A stretch of 64,000 nt of DNA from Erodium maritimum. Lineage: Eukaryota > Streptophyta > Magnoliopsida > Geraniales > Geraniaceae. How positions within the stretch are numbered: position 1 is the stretch's first letter; each line of letters begins with the position of its first letter. Made by a program: the position numbers and the translations under genes. The notes beneath the pieces were generated by a model. That model was not told the origin of the DNA. It saw only the letters and a list, made by a program, of their open reading frames with translations, and did not search any database. This document shows, in pieces, positions 12,011 to 23,151 of the stretch. The stretch lies in NCBI GenBank assembly GCA_963921825.1, contig OY997596.1, positions 16,807,001 to 16,871,000 of the forward strand, written 5' to 3'.

Positions 12011-13600
12011 GAGGTTTCACACCTCGGACTGTACGTCAATTAGGTGGGGAGAGTCGAGTCTGTAAAGTCTCGTCGTGCGTTGGGTACGCAGGTCGGAACC
12101 GTGTCTAGACCCGTCGTGTGGTGAGTCCTGTTTGTGATTGTGTGTATGTGCAGTACGGGGTTACTGGCATACTGTTTGTGCGTTGCTGTGTGAAATATTT
12201 TTTAAACTGTCGCGACTCGACTCAGGGGCGCCCCTGTAGTCGAGCGTGACGGTGTTGACGTCAAGTGAGTACAATGTAGTTCGGGGACGCCTGGACCAAG
12301 TTGTAACTACCTGATGTCAAGAAATGAGGTTTTCAATGAAGTGGAGAAAGCTTTAAAATTGGTTGACCCTGTGGACGCGTTTTAAAATTTGATTGGCCCT
12401 GAGGGCGTGTTTGATTTTGATTGGCCCTGTGGGCGGGTTTTGATTTTGGTTGGCCCGGTGGGCGTGGTTTGGTGTTGGTTGGCCCGGTGGGCGAGTGTTG
12501 TTGTGTTGTGGTTTGGCCGTGTCGGCTTGTGTTTTGGTTGAGAGTTGAATTACTGGTTTTGTCTGTGAGTCGTGGCGCGTGTGTTTGCTAAATTGGTGGT
12601 CAAGCGTGTGTGTCGTTTGAGGCTAATTTTAGCGTTAAAATGGGTTAAGGTCCGAGTTAGAACCGAGTTTGGAAAACAGGTCTGCGCGAGTGTCACGGAT
12701 CCTGTCACGGATCCGTGACGGACCAGAGAGTTCTGGAAAATTATAGATCTTCGTCACCGCTCCATGACCCCAACCGTGACGGGGTCTGTCACGGGTCCGT
12801 GACCCTTGTCCTTCTCACCGTCTTGTTTGTGCAGTTCGAGTATTGGTTTGCGTGGCGGTGTTCACGGTTTGTGTTGGTGGTAGAGGTTGAAATTTTCGGT
12901 GTTAAAGGATGAGGTCTTGGGTTCGAGACTCATCGATAACCTACGGTTGTGGTACAACGTCTCGGTGTGAGAGTCACGCCACGAAGAGGGGTTAGGGTTG
13001 GTGCGCTGTGGCTCCACACGGACTAGGTTTCCCCTAGGTGAACGGGTGTTCGAGGTTTCCCTCGCGTGAACGGGTGGTTTGAGGTTTCCTTCACGTGAGT
13101 GGGTTGTTTGAGGTTCCCTACATGATCGAGTAACTAGGGTATCAAGGGTGTGAGCAATAGTGGAATGCTGAGTGGAAAGTAGGATCCCCGTTGAGGTTTC
13201 TCTACGTGATCGGGTAATTGGGATATTGAGGTTGTAAGCAATAGTAGTTGCTAAATTGAGAACAAATCCCCGTTTCGAGGTTTCCCTTACATAAGAGAGT
13301 ATTTGAGGTGTTAATGACTTGAGCAGTGTGACGGGTTAGTAGTAGGTTTTGGGGTGGTGTTTTGCCCTGGCTAGATTGGTAAGTCTTTGGTGCTTTACTA
13401 GTATGCCATAATCGAACGGGTGTCCGTGGAGGTGAGCATAACGCTCATCCCCTTTACTACTTTTCCCGCAAGGGACGAGTAGCGAACACTGGTTTGGTTG
13501 CGGAAAGTTATAAGTAAATGCATAGAGGACCGGGTGAGGGTTTGCGCTAGACTTTACCAGAGTAACTAATCGAGTGGTTTTTCGGTTTCTGCTTTGAGCG
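12010..13600 (+). pseudogene. Degenerate gag/leader region of F
   Basis: No gag frame survives between the PBS and protease. The stretch holds a minisatellite of GGTTGGCCCGGTGGGCG-like units (about 12360-12530), a palindrome-rich block with GTCACGGATCCGTGAC (about 12704-12719), and GAGGTTTCCCT...GTGAACGGGT-like repeats (about 13040-13300). A gag product is not expected from this copy. Confidence 0.6.
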
Positions 13601-13603
13601 TCA

Positions 13604-14630
13604 TTTCTGTTGGATACCGGGGCGTCACACTCGTTTGTGTCGTCGAGTTGTGCTGAGAGGTTGGGGATGAGTTTAGAGCCGTTGAGTCCACCCCTGCGTC
13701 TGGACACGCCGGTTGGTGGTGGTATGGTGTTGACTAGAGTCTGTCGTGCCTGCGAAGTCAGAGGAGCGAACCGACACAGGAGGTTCGAGAGAGGGCTCAA
13801 GAACCCTGAAGCTGAATCGAGTCCTCAACCCGAGGAGTCGGGTATGTTCGGAGTTGGTAGGCACGACGACGGTAGTGGAGCGAGGTTTTAGAGAAACTGC
13901 AAAGATCCGTGAGGATCGGCAGCAACTGAGCTTGTGTGTGTATCCGTGGGAAGGATACTTACGAAATGACAACCTTTGACGTAAACTTGGGAATTGATTG
14001 GCTGGCAAAGTACAGAGCCAATATCGACTGATTTAGGCGACGAGTGACAGTGTCAGCAGGCAACATGAAGGTTTCGTGTGTGCTGGGTAGTTATAGTGGG
14101 GTTCTCTTGTCGGCATTGTCCGCAGTGGAGGAAGTATCGGCCGTGCAGAGCCGAGAGTTACCGCGAAGGGTATGGGGGTTCCCCGAGGTGTTTCCTGAGG
14201 AGTTGAGCGGGTTGCCACCAGTTCGTGAGGTGGAGTTCAAGATTGACCTGGTGCCGGGAATGGCAGCGCTATCGATGGCGCCTTACAGGTTCGCGCCAGC
14301 CGAGTTGACCGACCTGAAGAGTCAGCTCGAGGAACTTCGGGAGAAGGGGTTTATTCGTCCGAGCACATCGCCGTGGGGAGCGTCAGCACTCTTCGCGAAG
14401 AAGAAGAGTGGAGAGCTTCGGATGTGCATGGACTACCGGAAACTGAACCGGGTTACAGTGAATGACCGATACCCGATACCGAAAATTGACGACTTGTTCG
14501 ACCAGTTGAGAGGGTCGACGTATTTCTCGAAGATCGACCTACGATCCAGATACTACCAATGCGAGTCCGAGAGGGGGACGTCGCAAGGACTGTATTCCGG
14601 ACATGCTATGAGCATTACGAGTTCTGGGTG
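13604..14630 (+). pseudogene. F protease and N-terminal reverse transcriptase remnant
   Basis: The protease motif [11 protein letters not shown] with CAERLG and LDTPVGG is readable from about 13611. It then shifts frame several times. The RT N-terminal half is open at about 14044-14580: [43 protein letters not shown] and DDLFDQLRG. It is lost after FSKIDLRS. Comparison with element C shows the same Tekay-type polyprotein. Confidence 0.8.
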
Positions 14631-15138
14631 ATGACTTTGAACTTCCGAACGCACCTACATCGTTCATGGATCTGATGAACAGTATATTCCGGCCGTTCTT
14701 AAATCATTTTGTGGTGGTGTTTTGTAGACGACAAGGATCCGGGAGTAGTTGTCGGCGGTACTGACGCCGAGGGCCGGGATCGTTGTACTAATTGGAAGTT
14801 ACGGTATCGCGGAGGTTTGTACATACCGCGTGACGGCGGAGGCGACAAGCTGCGAGAGTCGCAGCTTTCGCGTCTAACAGTGCACGTGAATGGCACTAAG
14901 AGGAGCGCGACATCGGGTGGCATGTCTAGTAGAGCGGGATGCGGAGAGCGGTCGTGGGATTAGTATCACAGTGCCTCACTCGTCGGCAGGTGAGAGCCGA
15001 ACATCAGCGTCCCGCTGGTATACTGCAACCACTACGGGTTGCACAGTGGAAATGGTGGCACGTCACGATGGGTTTCGTGAGCGGTTAGCCGAGTTCACCT
15101 ACAACAACAACTTTCAGGCCAGTATCATGATGGCACCG
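14631..15138 (+). pseudogene. F RT catalytic region fused by deletion to integrase N-terminus
   Basis: [12 protein letters not shown] precedes a 1-bp shift at the catalytic VDD (VVVF then GTAGACGAC near 14724-14734). Immediately after VDD the sequence jumps to the integrase N-terminal region (NWKLRYRGGLYIP, LTVHVNGTK), so the rest of RT and all RNase H are deleted (~1.2-1.3 kb judged against C). Decayed integrase core follows to FTYNNNFQAS, where the nested LTR at 15139 cuts it. Confidence 0.75.
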
Positions 15139-15923
15139 TGATGCAGGTGCATTTTAACACATAAAAGAGCCATTTTTTTTATCGAGTTATAAGGACTTTC
15201 AGTCCCGATTTTCTATCATATATTTAGTTTATCATGAATAATTGATTTTATCGGTATGTTAGGTGTTTTGATGGATTTTCGGCGTATTTTGGGGTGTTCT
15301 GTGCTTGTGGACCGTCAAGAGGGTCGATTTTGGTTGCTTCGAAATATACTCATGACTGGTCTTGTTTTGTAGGTCTTGAAAAGAGGAATTTTTTGGTGCA
15401 AGAACGAGATCAATCGGAGCTCAAACGAAGCCGGAGCGAGCAAAATAGCGAAAAAGGAACAAAAAGGGAAGAGTCCATCAGAAGCAGACACGTGGCGCCG
15501 ACCATCCCAGCCGCCAGAGCTCCCGGGCGCGACACGTGGCGCCGCCCTCAGCCGCCAAACTCCCTGCGTCCGCCACCTGTCCCAGCCGGCCCCGCCTTGT
15601 CCGCGTGGCACGCCCTCGAGCTGCCACCTGTCCTCCACCCAGCCGCCACACACCCAGCGCACTGCCACCTGTCCTCCACCCAGCCGCCACACACCCATCT
15701 CTCGACACCTGTCCAACCCTTCAGCTCCTCCTCTCCTCTGCCAACACGTGTCTAGGGCAGCACTCTCCCTTTGGTTGCTCAGCCGCATCTCACCAGGTTT
15801 CGATCTTCTTTTCATTTTTTTTTTCTGGAAACAAAGGCGAGAGCAGAGGGAGCCGAACCAGAGAGCAGCTCTTTCAGCATTTATTTTTTATTTCTTTTTC
15901 TTTTTCTCTATACACACAAACAA

Positions 15924-15982
<59 letters not shown>

Positions 15983-17026
15983 AGAGAGTTAATTTGAAAG
16001 GAGATTTTTACAAAGTGTTTAATTTCTGATTTTATTTGGAGAGATTTTGGGGAACACAAGAGGAAGCTTCATTGATTTGAGAGGGATTTGAGCCAAGGGT
16101 GTCATTGTTCTTGGAGAAAATTCATCTTTAGGAGAGTCTCTTGGTGCTTCTACACTTGGATTTGTTGCCAACACAAGAAGATCAAAGCTAGGGTTTGGAG
16201 GAAGGGGAAGAGCAACCATTTTGTCAATTAATTGTGGTTATTGTATCTAAACCTTCTCTCTAATTCTCATTATGAAATCATTTACTTGTTGGTTCATCTC
16301 TATGTCATTGATTATCATGAACAACTAAACCCCCAAATTTCTAGGGTTTTGGATGATTAGAGTAGGGATTTTCATATTTTGAATGCTTCGATTGTGGTGT
16401 TGTTGATTTGTATTAGTGTTTATGATCGATTTGTGCTTAACGCTTTATCTCCCGGGTAGGCTTGATAATTGATTTGAATTAGAATTTAACGCTTGAAAGA
16501 GGAGAATTCTAATTAGTCTAAAGTCGATCATAAATTGGATTTAAACCCTAGCTAGAACTAGCGGGGCTAATACAATTGCAATAACTATAGACTTGGTTGG
16601 TCGAAAGTTAGAAGTTGTCATAGAACTAAACGCTTTGGGTCTTCCTACATCGTGATTCGAACGAACTCGGTGGTTAGATTCCATTAGGGTCCGAATCGTT
16701 CGAAAGAAGTTAGGACTAGAGTTGAGATGACTCGTTGCCTCTAAATCAAGTCTTCATCACAACAATCGAGTATTTTTGACTTTATGGAATGAACTCTATG
16801 AACCCGATATCCTAGAAATTTCATCATTTGATTCAAGAAGTTAAGAATTCTCGGTTTCGTGTTACGAGTGCTCTACTTGATTTGCATTACTTGTTAGTTT
16901 ATTTTAGAAGCATAAAAACCAACTTTTTATAGGAATAGCTTAGCTACAAGCCTTAAATAGTAAGTGTTTGTTTATTGCTCCTTTGGGCTCGATATTCCGG
17001 ACTTCAAATCCGATTACTACTTGACG
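15139..17026 (+). mobile_element. Nested solo LTR, Tat/Athila-like, in F integrase
   Basis: The insertion separates two adjacent integrase codons: ...ATGGCACCG (to 15138) and TTCGAAGCG (from 17027) join to give the conserved APFEALYGRP. It starts TGATGCAGGTGCATTTT and ends with a GGGCTCGATATTCCGGACTTC...TACTACTTGACG tail, an ending typical of long Tat/Athila LTRs. The exact right end and TSD are unresolved (CACCG on the left against TGACG on the right). No coding domain is inside; the 217-aa ORF across it is a repeat artefact. Confidence 0.7.
15926..15980. repeat. (TA)n microsatellite
   Basis: About 27 uninterrupted TA dinucleotides inside the nested Tat/Athila-like LTR. It creates Tyr-Ile repeat ORFs on both strands that are not genes. 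Confidence 0.97.
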
Positions 17027-17580
17027 TTCGAAGCGTTGTATGGTAGGCCGGGTCAATCGCCCGTGTGCTGGGCAGAAGTGAGGAATAAGAGTTTACTGGG
17101 TCTAGAATTGGACCGAGAGACAGCCGAGTCGGTCGTGCCGAAACGTGAGCGGTTGAAGACCGCGCAGAGTCAGCAGGAGCTAGGTTGATAGACGGCGCCG
17201 ACCTCTCGAGTCAGCAATCAGTGGTCATGTATCCCTAGAGGTGAGTCCGAAAGGGGGACTAATGCGTTTCAACCGCGGCGGAGGCGGGTTAGCCCCGCGG
17301 TGTATCGAGCCTTTCGAGGTCTTGAGTACGTCATTGAGTGGGAAGATGTCGAGGTAACGTGTGATGTCTTGTATGAGGACAAACCAATTTGGGAAATGGA
17401 TCCAAGAGAGCAGGTCCGGCGCGGAAGGGTTATCCGCTTAGAACTTGGTGCAGTGGCGGCACCACAAGGCCGAGTCGACTTGGGAACGCGAGGACGAGGT
17501 TCCCGCGAAGTACACCGATCTGTTCGACTCCGGAGGTACGTCTGTTTTAAATTTCGCGGACGAAATTCCTTTAAGGGGGG
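17027..17580 (+). pseudogene. F integrase C-terminus and chromodomain-like end, broken
   Basis: Resumes with FEALYGRPGQSPVCWAEV and ends in the chromodomain-like tail (VIEWEDVEV, then HHKAESTWEREDEV and TSVLNFADEIPLRG), split over two frames. The homologous intact order is seen in element C (42157-43276). Residues between the two ends are partly deleted and frameshifted. Confidence 0.75.
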
Positions 17581-17585
17581 TAGAT
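17568..17585 (+). other. Polypurine tract of F
   Basis: CCTTTAAGGGGGGTAGAT lies immediately upstream of the 3' LTR start at 17586. The same tract, in the reverse sense, borders the left LTR of element C. Confidence 0.85.
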
Positions 17586-20500
17586 TGTAATAACCACTCC
17601 CGGTCAACGCCAGTCAAACCTGCGAAAAACAGGAAAATTTAAAAAAAATTTGACATACACTTAAATGAACACAAAGTTGACCCCGAGGCACATACCGGAC
17701 GTAAGTTGACCCCGCTATCGACCAAAGTGAGTTCCGGGGGACTCATGGCAACTTTCTGATCAATTTGGGAAATGTTGACTTTTCGTTGGAAAAGTCAACC
17801 GAGCGACGTTTTGGTCCATTCGAGGAACGTTTTGGATCCAAAAAGCTTAGCCGTCGTCGCAGCGGTCTTAGTTGAGCCGTTTCCTTGTAGCCCGTCAAGT
17901 TTCGTAATTTCTTGGAAAAAGTGCCCGTTCGGGGCTCGAAACAGCCGAATTTCGCGAATCTGACAGAAAATATCTAGGAGATATTTTCCCAAAAAGGTGT
18001 GGGACACACATGACACATGTCATGAATGTGGTGGAAGGAAAAAGGGAGGACAACTTTACCCTTGACTTTAAAGAAAAGACAAAATGAAAAGGGGGGTATT
18101 TTGGTCTTTTTGATGTGTTGTTAGTGTTTTTGAACAAAACAAAAGATGAGAGACATGTGATGGTCGGCCATAGTGTAGAAGATAGGACTTTTTAGAGAGA
18201 GAAAGAAGTTAGAAGGAAGAGAGAAGGAGGAGAGAAAAGAGAAGAGGCTTGGGGGATTTGTGACGTTTCCTCGTTCATCCGACCGGTGGATCGTCTCAAC
18301 GATAGAAGAATCGAGTTCACACCGTCATTCTCTACGGTGAGCACCTAACCGATTTTCGTTTTGTTAAGTTCGTATTTTAGGGTTTGAGTTTAAACGATTC
18401 AAATATGCTTGGGTTTTGGTTAGAATTGGTTTAAAGATGAATGGTTGAGGTTTGGGGTTCGTTAGGAACGTTTTGGGGAAAAAAGGGAATTTTGTCATTG
18501 TGGCCATGTGGGGCCCACGTGCTCGGGTTTAGGGTTCGGGTGGTTTAAAACGTTCCCCGGATCATTTATCCATAACCGAATCGAAATTTGGAATTAAATT
18601 GGAAAAGTTGTATTTATCGGGTTTGGAAACTTTAAATGTTAATTAAATGACTCGAAAGTCGGAATTCGATTCCGTCGAGTGCCTAGGAATCCTTGAATTA
18701 TTCTAAGATCGTAGAAACGAAAACGGGAATTTTTGGAGCCCCGGAAGGGTATTTACAAAACCCGGGCAAATTCGTTATGTCGGGCGAATCGGGCCTTTAC
18801 GGGTCCTTTATCGACAATGTCGAGTAGTTGGGAAGTTTTGGGAGTGATCGACATTGTCGGGGTTACTTTTGGGCGTCGAGTTTACTGAATTCCATTTTAT
18901 GTCTACGAGCTTATAAGCATTTAAAATCGTGTTCTTATTAGATCGTGCTACAGACCGAGGGAAAGGAATGCTTAGCGAGTGACTGAGATCATGCCGGAGC
19001 TTGTTGGTTGGCTTTTGGAGAACACGCACGAGGTAGGGAAAAGTAGCCGGATCTCGGCCCTGACTAGGGAAAGTTAAAAGTAGAATTGCATGTGACACCG
19101 GGGTGTCGTGGGTTAAGTAGGTTTATCGAATATTAGAAAGGCATGATACGGGAACGTAGCAAATATTAGAAAAGCATGTGACACTTAGTAGTGTCGTAGG
19201 AGCAGAGAGCTTATGGATGTTAGAATTACTGGAGGTATATGACCATGCCCGGTGGTTGATTGTGAACTTATCGATATTAGAATTACTGGAGGCATATGAC
19301 CATGCCCGGAGGTTGATTGTGAACTTATCGATATTAGGAGTACTGGAGGCATATGACCATGCCCGGAGTTTGATTGAGAGCCCGTGTTATACTGTTGTGT
19401 CTTGAGTGGCCATGAGAGCCCGTGTTTTACTATTGGTGTCTTGGGAGGCCATGAGTGCCTGTGGGGTTGTTGAACCCGTGTCTTTACCATTGGTGTGTCC
19501 TTATCGTTGGTGTGTCTTGGGAGGCCATGAGTGCCTGTGGGGTTGTTGAACCCGTGAGTTACCGTTGGTGTGTCTTGGGAGGCCATGAGTGCCCGTGGGG
19601 TTGTTGAGCCCGTGAGTTATGATTGGTGTGTCTTGGGAGGCCGTGAGTGCCCGTGGGGTTGTTGAGCCCGTGAGTTATGGTTGGTGTGTCTTGGGAGGCC
19701 GTGAGTGCCCGTGGGATTGTTGAGTCCGTGTTTTACCGTTGGTGTCTTGGGTGGCCATGAGTGCATGTGGAGTGTTGAACCGGTCTTGTTGCTGTTTGTT
19801 GAACCTTGCTTGTGATTGTGATTGTGTTTGCCCGAGGTTAGTGACCCGACTTCGTGTCGGGGAGTGGTGTGGAATTTGGCTGGCTTACCTGACAGGGATC
19901 GGTAAGTTGCGAGCGTTCTTTGGCTGGCCTGACCGAGTTCGAGTCTCGGGAGGTTGCGAGCGTTCTTTGGCTGGCTTGACCGAGTTCGAGTCTCGGGAAG
20001 TTGCGAGCGTTCTTTGGCTAGCCTGACCGAGTTCGAGTCTCGGGAGGTTGTGAGCGTTCTTTGGCTAGCCTTACCGAGTTCGAGTCTCGGGTGGTTGTGA
20101 GCGTTTTTAGGCGATGAGAGGGCAGCTCCCCTTCCGACTAGCTATCGGAAAAGCAGCGGTGTATATATCGCCAACAGGTCGACCGCCTGGAGCCTGACAG
20201 GGATCGGCAAAGCGCGTGGGGCAGGCTCGAGCCCAGCCGGTTAGCAACCGGCACTGAGCAGCTGACAGGAGTGCGATCCTTTGTGATCTTGTTTGGTGTG
20301 CGATACTTTGTGATCTTGGGTGAACGTGGTGGTCTGTCGTGTCTTTGGAGGAGGTCGTCAATCGTTGTGTCGGGTCTACCTTACGCGTCCGAATGTTGAT
20401 TCGGCTAAGGAAAGTATCAGTGTGTGGGTGTCGGTCGGGTTACTTGAGTTTGGGGATAGTGATCACCGGGGTTGAGTTGGTTGTTGGTGTTACACCGGCA

Positions 20501-20829
20501 TTGTCTGCTAATTATGCCATAGTCAGTCTGTTATCCGTGGTGGTGAGCGAACACTCACCCCTAGCTGCTTTTCCTACAGGTACCGGGCGCAAGTTGGACT
20601 AGGTGAGCTTCTGAAGCTTGAAGAGCTAGGAGCGGGATTCTGGGTTTATTTGAGTCTAGCGACGGAGACCATACTTTTGTTCACTTGTTGGGACGTGCTA
20701 TAAATTGTAAATATTATTTTGATGAACAAACGGTGATCTTAAAGTGATTTAATGTAAAAGGTTTCAAAATGTTTTATTGTTTTAAAAGTTCATGTCCTGA
20801 GTTCGGTTTACTGAAATTGGTGCGTGACA
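17586..20829 (+). repeat. 3' LTR of element F
   Basis: 3244 bp from TGTAATAACC to GGTGCGTGACA. It carries expanded subrepeats: GTTGATTGTGAACTTATCGATATTA-type (19200-19375), 58-bp GTGAGTTA type (about 19400-19775), and ~43-bp GTTGCGAGCGTTCTTTGGCT type (about 19895-20110). The terminal G-to-T change in GGGGCGTGACA is private to this LTR. Confidence 0.92.
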
Positions 20830-20834
20830 AGTGT

Positions 20835-21188
20835 GAACATGCAAAACCACATCATCCACATCTTCTTCATCTCCGAAGTAGTCATCGTCCTACTCCACAT
20901 CCGACCCCATCTCGTCTTCATTTGAGGGAGTGGCCTCCTCTTTCTTTTACGGCTCGGGGTTGGCTCCTTGTTCACGATCTCCTCAGGAATTTCATGGGGA
21001 TCGTCTTCCTCAGCAGGGAAAGGAACCATATTAAAAACGGACCAAACATCATACTCATTACCAGAATTCGACGAGCTTGAGTCGGTTGGAGTGAGTGTGG
21101 TAGCGTCTGATGCGGTGTCATTAGACGTTGGAATTTCTTCAAAAGGGTTTGGTCAATTTTCATAAGAATATGGTTTGGATACCTTCAT
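20835..21188 (-). pseudogene. Array unit 2 (interrupted by F)
   Basis: ATG at 21188, TGA after about 11 codons (GAA AAT TGA), the TGG allele at the diagnostic codon, and a 1-bp deletion after the basic patch (GCCTCCTCTTTC) that shifts the tail. Its 3' tail lies left of element F (about 7425-7490). Confidence 0.7.
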
Positions 21189-21356
21189 GGTTTGAAATTT
21201 TGTGGATTTTCTGAATAAAAAAGGAAGAATATGGAAAGACTTTGTGTAGAGGTTGAAGAGTTGTGATGGAAGAGGTGTAGGAAGATTAATATAGAGAGTT
21301 GTTCGTGAATTTACTTAGATTTGACTTGCTAGGATATATAGATTAGCGTAAATCAA

Positions 21357-21791
21357 TTATAAGTTATGATTTAAAAAGATTTGATAAAAAATGATTAGAT
21401 TAGTTAGTGGTGTTAAATCAGGAGATTTAGTGGGAATATGCAAAATCACATCGTCCACCACATCTTCTTCATCTCTGAAGTAGTCATCGTCCTCCTCCAC
21501 ATCCGACCCCATCTCGTCTTCATCTGAGGGAGTGGCCTCCCTCTTTCTTTTACGGCTCGGGGTTGGCTCCTTTTTCACGATCTCCTCAGGAATTTCATGG
21601 GGATCGTCTTCCTCATCAGAGAAAGGAACCATATTAAAAACGGATCAAACATCACACTCATTACAAGAATCCGACGAGCTTGAGCCGTATGGAGTGAGTT
21701 TGGTAGCGTCTGATGCGGTGTCATCAGACGTTGAGATTTCTTCAAAAGTGTTTGGGCAATTTTCATGTGAATATTGTTTGGATACCTTTAT
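21357..21791 (-). pseudogene. Array unit 3
   Basis: Start codon lost (ATA). TGA at the shared codon. The downstream frame MVPFSDEEDD...PSRKRKRE...DVEEDDDYF is open for 91 codons and has the same amino-acid sequence as unit 5. Confidence 0.7.
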
Positions 21792-21973
21792 GGTTCGAAA
21801 TTTTGGTGATTTTCTGAATAAAAAGGGAAGAATATGGAAATAGTTTGTCCAGAGGTTGAAGAGTTGTGGTGGAAGAGTGGTAGGAAGAGTAATATAGAGA
21901 GTTGTGCGTGAATTTACTTAGATTTCACTTGCTAGGATATATAGATTAGCCTAAATCCAATATAAGTTATGAT

Positions 21974-22341
21974 TTAAAAAGATTTGATAAAAAAAATGAT
22001 TAGATTAGTTAGTGGTGTTAAATTAGGGAAGTTAGGTTGAACATGCAAAACCACATCGTCCATCACATCTTCATCTGAGGGAGTGGCCTCCCTCTTTCGT
22101 TTACGGCTCGGGGTTGGCTCCTTGTTCACGATCTCCTCAAGAATTTCATGGGGATCGTCTTCCTCATCAGAGAAAGGAATCATATTAAAAACGGATCAAA
22201 CATCAGACTCATTACCAGAATCCGACGAGCTTGAGTTGGATGGGGTGAGTTTGGTAGCGTCTGATGCGGTGTCATCAGACGTTGGGATTTCTTCAAAAGG
22301 GTTTCGGCAATTTTCATATGAATATGATTTGGATACCTTTA
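21974..22341 (-). pseudogene. Array unit 4, in-frame 54-bp deletion
   Basis: Start codon lost (GTA) and TGA at the shared codon. An in-frame deletion removes about 18 codons of the second acidic block (TPSDED joins directly to VMDDVV). The downstream frame stays open for 69 codons. Confidence 0.7.
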
Positions 22342-22511
22342 CGGTTTGAAATTTTGGGGTTTTTTTTGAATAAAAAAGTAAAAATATGGAAAGACTTTGT
22401 GTAGAGGTTGAAGAGTTGTGATGGAAGAGGTGTAGGAAGATTAATATAGAGAGTTGTTCGTGAATTTACTTAGATTTGACTTGCTAGGATATATAGATTA
22501 GCCTAAATAAA

Positions 22512-22946
22512 TTATAAGTTATGATTTAAAAAGATTTGATAAAAAATGATTAGATTAGTTAGTGGTGTTAAATCAGGAGATTTAGTGGGAATATGCAAAA
22601 TCACATCGTCCACCACATCTTCTTCATCTCTGAAGTAGTCATCGTCCTCCTCCACATCCGACCCCATCTCGTCTTCATCTGAGGGAGTGGCCTCCCTCTT
22701 TCTTTTACGGCTCGGGGTTGGCTCCTTTTTCACGATCTCCTCAGGAATTTCATGGGGATCGTCTTCCTCATCAGAGAAAGGAACCATATTAAAAACGGAT
22801 CAAACATCACACTCATTACCAGAATCCGACGAGCTTGAGTTGGATGGAGTGAGTTTGGTAGCGCCTGATGCAGTGTCATCAGACGTTGGGATTTCTTCAA
22901 AAGAGTTTGGGCAATTTTCATATGAATATGGTTTGGATACCTTCAT
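22512..22946 (-). pseudogene. Array unit 5
   Basis: ATG intact, N-terminal frame open to the shared TGA, then a 91-codon MVPF frame identical in protein sequence to that of unit 3, 1155 bp away. Confidence 0.7.
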
Positions 22947-23151
22947 GGTTCGAAATTTCGGGGATTTTCTGAATAAAAAAGGAAGAATATGGAAAGACTT
23001 TGTGTAGAGGTTGAAGAGTTGTGATGGAAGAGGGGTAGGAAGATTAATATAGAGAGTTGTGCGTGAATTTACTTATATTTGAATTGCTAGGATATATAGA
23101 TTATCCTAAATCAATTATAAGTTATGATTCAAATAGATTTGATAAAAAAAT

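Larger units (their letters stand above)
7491..20829 (+). mobile_element. Element F: Tekay/Del-like Ty3/gypsy retrotransposon, defective
   Basis: A 13.3-kb insertion with 5' LTR 7491-11993, PBS, degenerate interior, polypurine tract and 3' LTR 17586-20829. The TSD is AGTGG (7486-7490) versus AGTGT (20830-20834), one mismatch, inside the 3' tail of array unit 2. The interior lacks a readable gag, has a frameshifted RT, lacks the rest of RT and RNase H, and is further broken by a nested solo LTR at 15139. The two LTRs nevertheless differ at only about nine places over the first ~1.6 kb read by eye, so insertion looks recent relative to the coding decay. Confidence 0.92.

Noticed and set aside
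15376-16029. 217-aa and 153-aa ORFs with Tyr-Ile repeats
   Set aside because: They run through a (TA)n microsatellite and GC-rich LTR sequence, have no domain and overlap in three frames.
22730-22921. Recurrent 63-aa frame (MKIAQTLLKKSQRL...) in most array units
   Set aside because: It is a shifted minus-strand frame over the same DNA. It is repeated only because the unit is repeated; the ATGAAGGTATCC frame has the coherent acidic/basic layout.
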